A stretch of 6,824 nt of DNA, taken from Bacteroidota bacterium. GTDB lineage: Bacteria; Bacteroidota; Ignavibacteria; Ignavibacteriales; Ignavibacteriaceae. Where the stretch lies: assembly GCA_021796135.1 (NCBI GenBank), contig JAJYOQ010000222.1, positions 1-6,824 on the forward strand, in the 5' to 3' direction. The position numbers were made by a program, and so were the translations under genes. This document shows positions 5,509 through 6,824 of the stretch, one piece after another. Within the stretch, counting starts at the first letter, position 1, and every line of letters starts with the position of its first letter. The notes beneath the pieces were generated by a model that saw nothing but the letters and a program-made list of their open reading frames with translations, was not told the origin of the DNA and ran no database searches.

Positions 5509-6819
5509 ATGAAAAAATTTAAGCTGCTAATTCATAGTTTACATTTAACAATGTATTTAATATCCATTTTTTTAGTCTTGCAATCACAAGAAGTTAAAGC
5601 TCAGTTCGCCAACGGTGCTGATGTTGGGTGGTTGTCTCAAATGGAAAATTCCGGTTATATATTTAAGGATAACTTGGGAGTTCAAAAGAACTGTTTGGAA
5701 ATATTAAAAGAGAAAGGAATTAATTCATTACGTTTTAGAGTATGGGTTAATCCAAGCGGAGGGTATTGTAATAAAAAAGACGTAGCTCGTATGGCTCATA
5801 TTGCTGATAGCATGGGATTTAATATACTAATTGATTTTCATTTAAGTGATACTTGGGCAGATCCCGGGCACCAAACAAAACCAGCGGCTTGGACTAATGA
5901 TTCGTTTTCACAATTGCAGACAGATGTATATAATCATGTCTATAGCGTTCTGGATACTCTCAAATCAATAGGTGTTATACCAAAATGGGTTCAGATTGGA
6001 AATGAAGTCGGCAACGGAATGTTATGGCCTGATGGAAAAGCTCCTTCAAATATGAGCAATTTTGCTCAACTGATTACTAGCGGTTATAATGCCGTTAAAG
6101 CCGTCGACAGCACAATACAAGTAATTATACATTTGGAAGACGGACATAAAGATTCTATGTTCAGACAGATTTTTGACGGGCTTAAAAGCTATGGTGCCAA
6201 ATGGGATGTAATCGGAATGTCTGTTTATCCTTATTGGGCTAATTTATCATGGCAAGTAGACGATAGCCTTGCACTTATAACTATGAAGGATATGATTTCC
6301 AGGTATAATACAAAAGTAATGGTTTGTGAAGCCGGTTATCTATACAACCAGCCCGTACCAGCCAATCAATATCTATTAGATCTAATTGCAAAAACTAAAT
6401 CCGTGGGCGGATTAGGGGTTTTTTATTGGGAGCCCGAGAGTTATAATTGGCAAGGATATCAACTCGGAGCATGGGATCCTCTAACAAAAGAACCTACAGC
6501 GGCATTAGATGCTTTCCTGGGTATAAATGTCACTTCGGTTAAAAAAGAAAAAAGCACATCTTCTAATTATGATTTAGAAATTTATCCCAATCCTTTTAAT
6601 CCGAGCACAAATATTGAATACACTCTTGACAAATCTTCCAATTCGTCGATTGTCATCTATGATATTCTCGGCAAGCAAGTGGTAAAGCTTGCAGATGGCT
6701 TTAAACATGCGGGCATTTATAAAATAACTTGGTCAGCGCAAAATGTTCCAAGCGGAGTATACCTTTGTATGATAAGAGCCGGCAATTTTTTAGAGACAAA
6801 AAAACCTTTTCTCAAATAA
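5509..6819 (+). CDS. Secreted GH53 endo-beta-1,4-galactanase with type IX sorting tail
   Basis: This 436-residue exported enzyme is predicted to hydrolyse internal beta-1,4-galactosyl bonds of pectic galactan or type I arabinogalactan (EC 3.2.1.89). A signal peptide spans ~1-31 (basic MKKFK, hydrophobic core, likely cut after VKA). The GH53 barrel covers ~33-338: GADVGWLSQME (36-46), LRFRVWVNP (74-82), FHLSDTWADPGHQTKPAAW (110-128), VQIGNEVGNGMLWPDG (161-176) with the acid/base Glu166, SVYPYW (238-243), MVCEAGY (271-277) with the nucleophile Glu274, and GVFYWEPE (303-310). Leu112 stands where Tyr is common (HYSD). After a short Lys/Ser-rich linker (~343-353) comes a T9SS sorting domain (~357-436) with YPNPFNPST, VIYDILGKQV, GIYKITW, PSGVYLC and the final AGNFLETKK. 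That tail implies export across the outer membrane and release or surface attachment. No carbohydrate-binding module is present. Gene naming for this family varies, so no symbol is given. It probably feeds the adjacent symporter and galKT genes. Confidence 0.95.
   Translation: MKKFKLLIHSLHLTMYLISIFLVLQSQEVKAQFANGADVGWLSQMENSGYIFKDNLGVQKNCLEILKEKGINSLRFRVWVNPSGGYCNKKDVARMAHIADSMGFNILIDFHLSDTWADPGHQTKPAAWTNDSFSQLQTDVYNHVYSVLDTLKSIGVIPKWVQIGNEVGNGMLWPDGKAPSNMSNFAQLITSGYNAVKAVDSTIQVIIHLEDGHKDSMFRQIFDGLKSYGAKWDVIGMSVYPYWANLSWQVDDSLALITMKDMISRYNTKVMVCEAGYLYNQPVPANQYLLDLIAKTKSVGGLGVFYWEPESYNWQGYQLGAWDPLTKEPTAALDAFLGINVTSVKKEKSTSSNYDLEIYPNPFNPSTNIEYTLDKSSNSSIVIYDILGKQVVKLADGFKHAGIYKITWSAQNVPSGVYLCMIRAGNFLETKKPFLK
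6539..6819 (+). other. Type IX secretion C-terminal sorting domain coding segment
   Basis: This part of the galactanase gene encodes the linker and the ~80-residue beta-rich sorting tail. The order YPNPFNPST, TLDKSSNSSIVIYDILGKQVVKL in two adjacent blocks, an AGIYKITW strand, SGVYLCMIRAG and a closing ETKK motif fits the Por secretion tail (T9SS type A) as it appears in Ignavibacteria. It would be removed or exchanged during export by the type IX machinery, which is not encoded in this window. Confidence 0.85.
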
Positions 6820-6824
6820 GATAT

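Overview
The window is AT-rich bacterial DNA that most likely comes from a member of the Bacteroidota/Ignavibacteriota side of the tree, with Ignavibacteria-like organisms my best guess. The strongest pointer is the last gene. Its C-terminus carries a type IX secretion sorting tail that opens with YPNPFNPST and ends with a GNFLETKK-type motif, a form I associate with Ignavibacteria and relatives. UGA serves as the stop codon of three genes and Trp is encoded by TGG, so the standard bacterial code applies. Start signals are mixed: clear Shine-Dalgarno (SD) sequences precede the minus-strand gene and galK, while the phosphatase, galT and galactanase have none visible.

Layout: 1-168 holds the tail of a small membrane protein whose frame is closed by a TGA at 4-6. 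A minus-strand gene (230-610) encodes a 126-residue STAS/SpoIIAA-like protein of unknown role. Positions 611-954 are a very AT-rich divergent intergenic region. The plus-strand run then holds a PAP2-type membrane phosphatase (955-1566), a sodium:solute symporter (1632-3086), galactokinase galK (3083-4279) and galactose-1-phosphate uridylyltransferase galT (4260-5303). After a 205-bp gap comes a secreted GH53 endo-beta-1,4-galactanase with a type IX sorting tail (5509-6819).

The last four genes form a coherent galactan/galactose module. The galactanase would be exported by the type IX system and would cut beta-1,4-galactan (pectic galactan or type I arabinogalactan) outside the cell. The symporter probably imports released sugar with sodium, galK phosphorylates galactose, and galT exchanges Gal-1-P with UDP-glucose. 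The symporter, galK and galT genes overlap or abut, so they are probably one translationally coupled operon. No galE, galM, beta-galactosidase or outer-membrane SusC/D pair lies in the window, so those steps must be encoded elsewhere. The phosphatase and the STAS-like gene have no evident link to sugar use.

I see no CRISPR array, tRNA, rRNA, insertion sequence or clear rho-independent terminator. The window looks like ordinary carbohydrate metabolism. The most unusual features are the altered conserved positions of the PAP2 protein, the choice of a sodium symporter as the partner of galKT, and the compact GH53 enzyme with a type IX tail.
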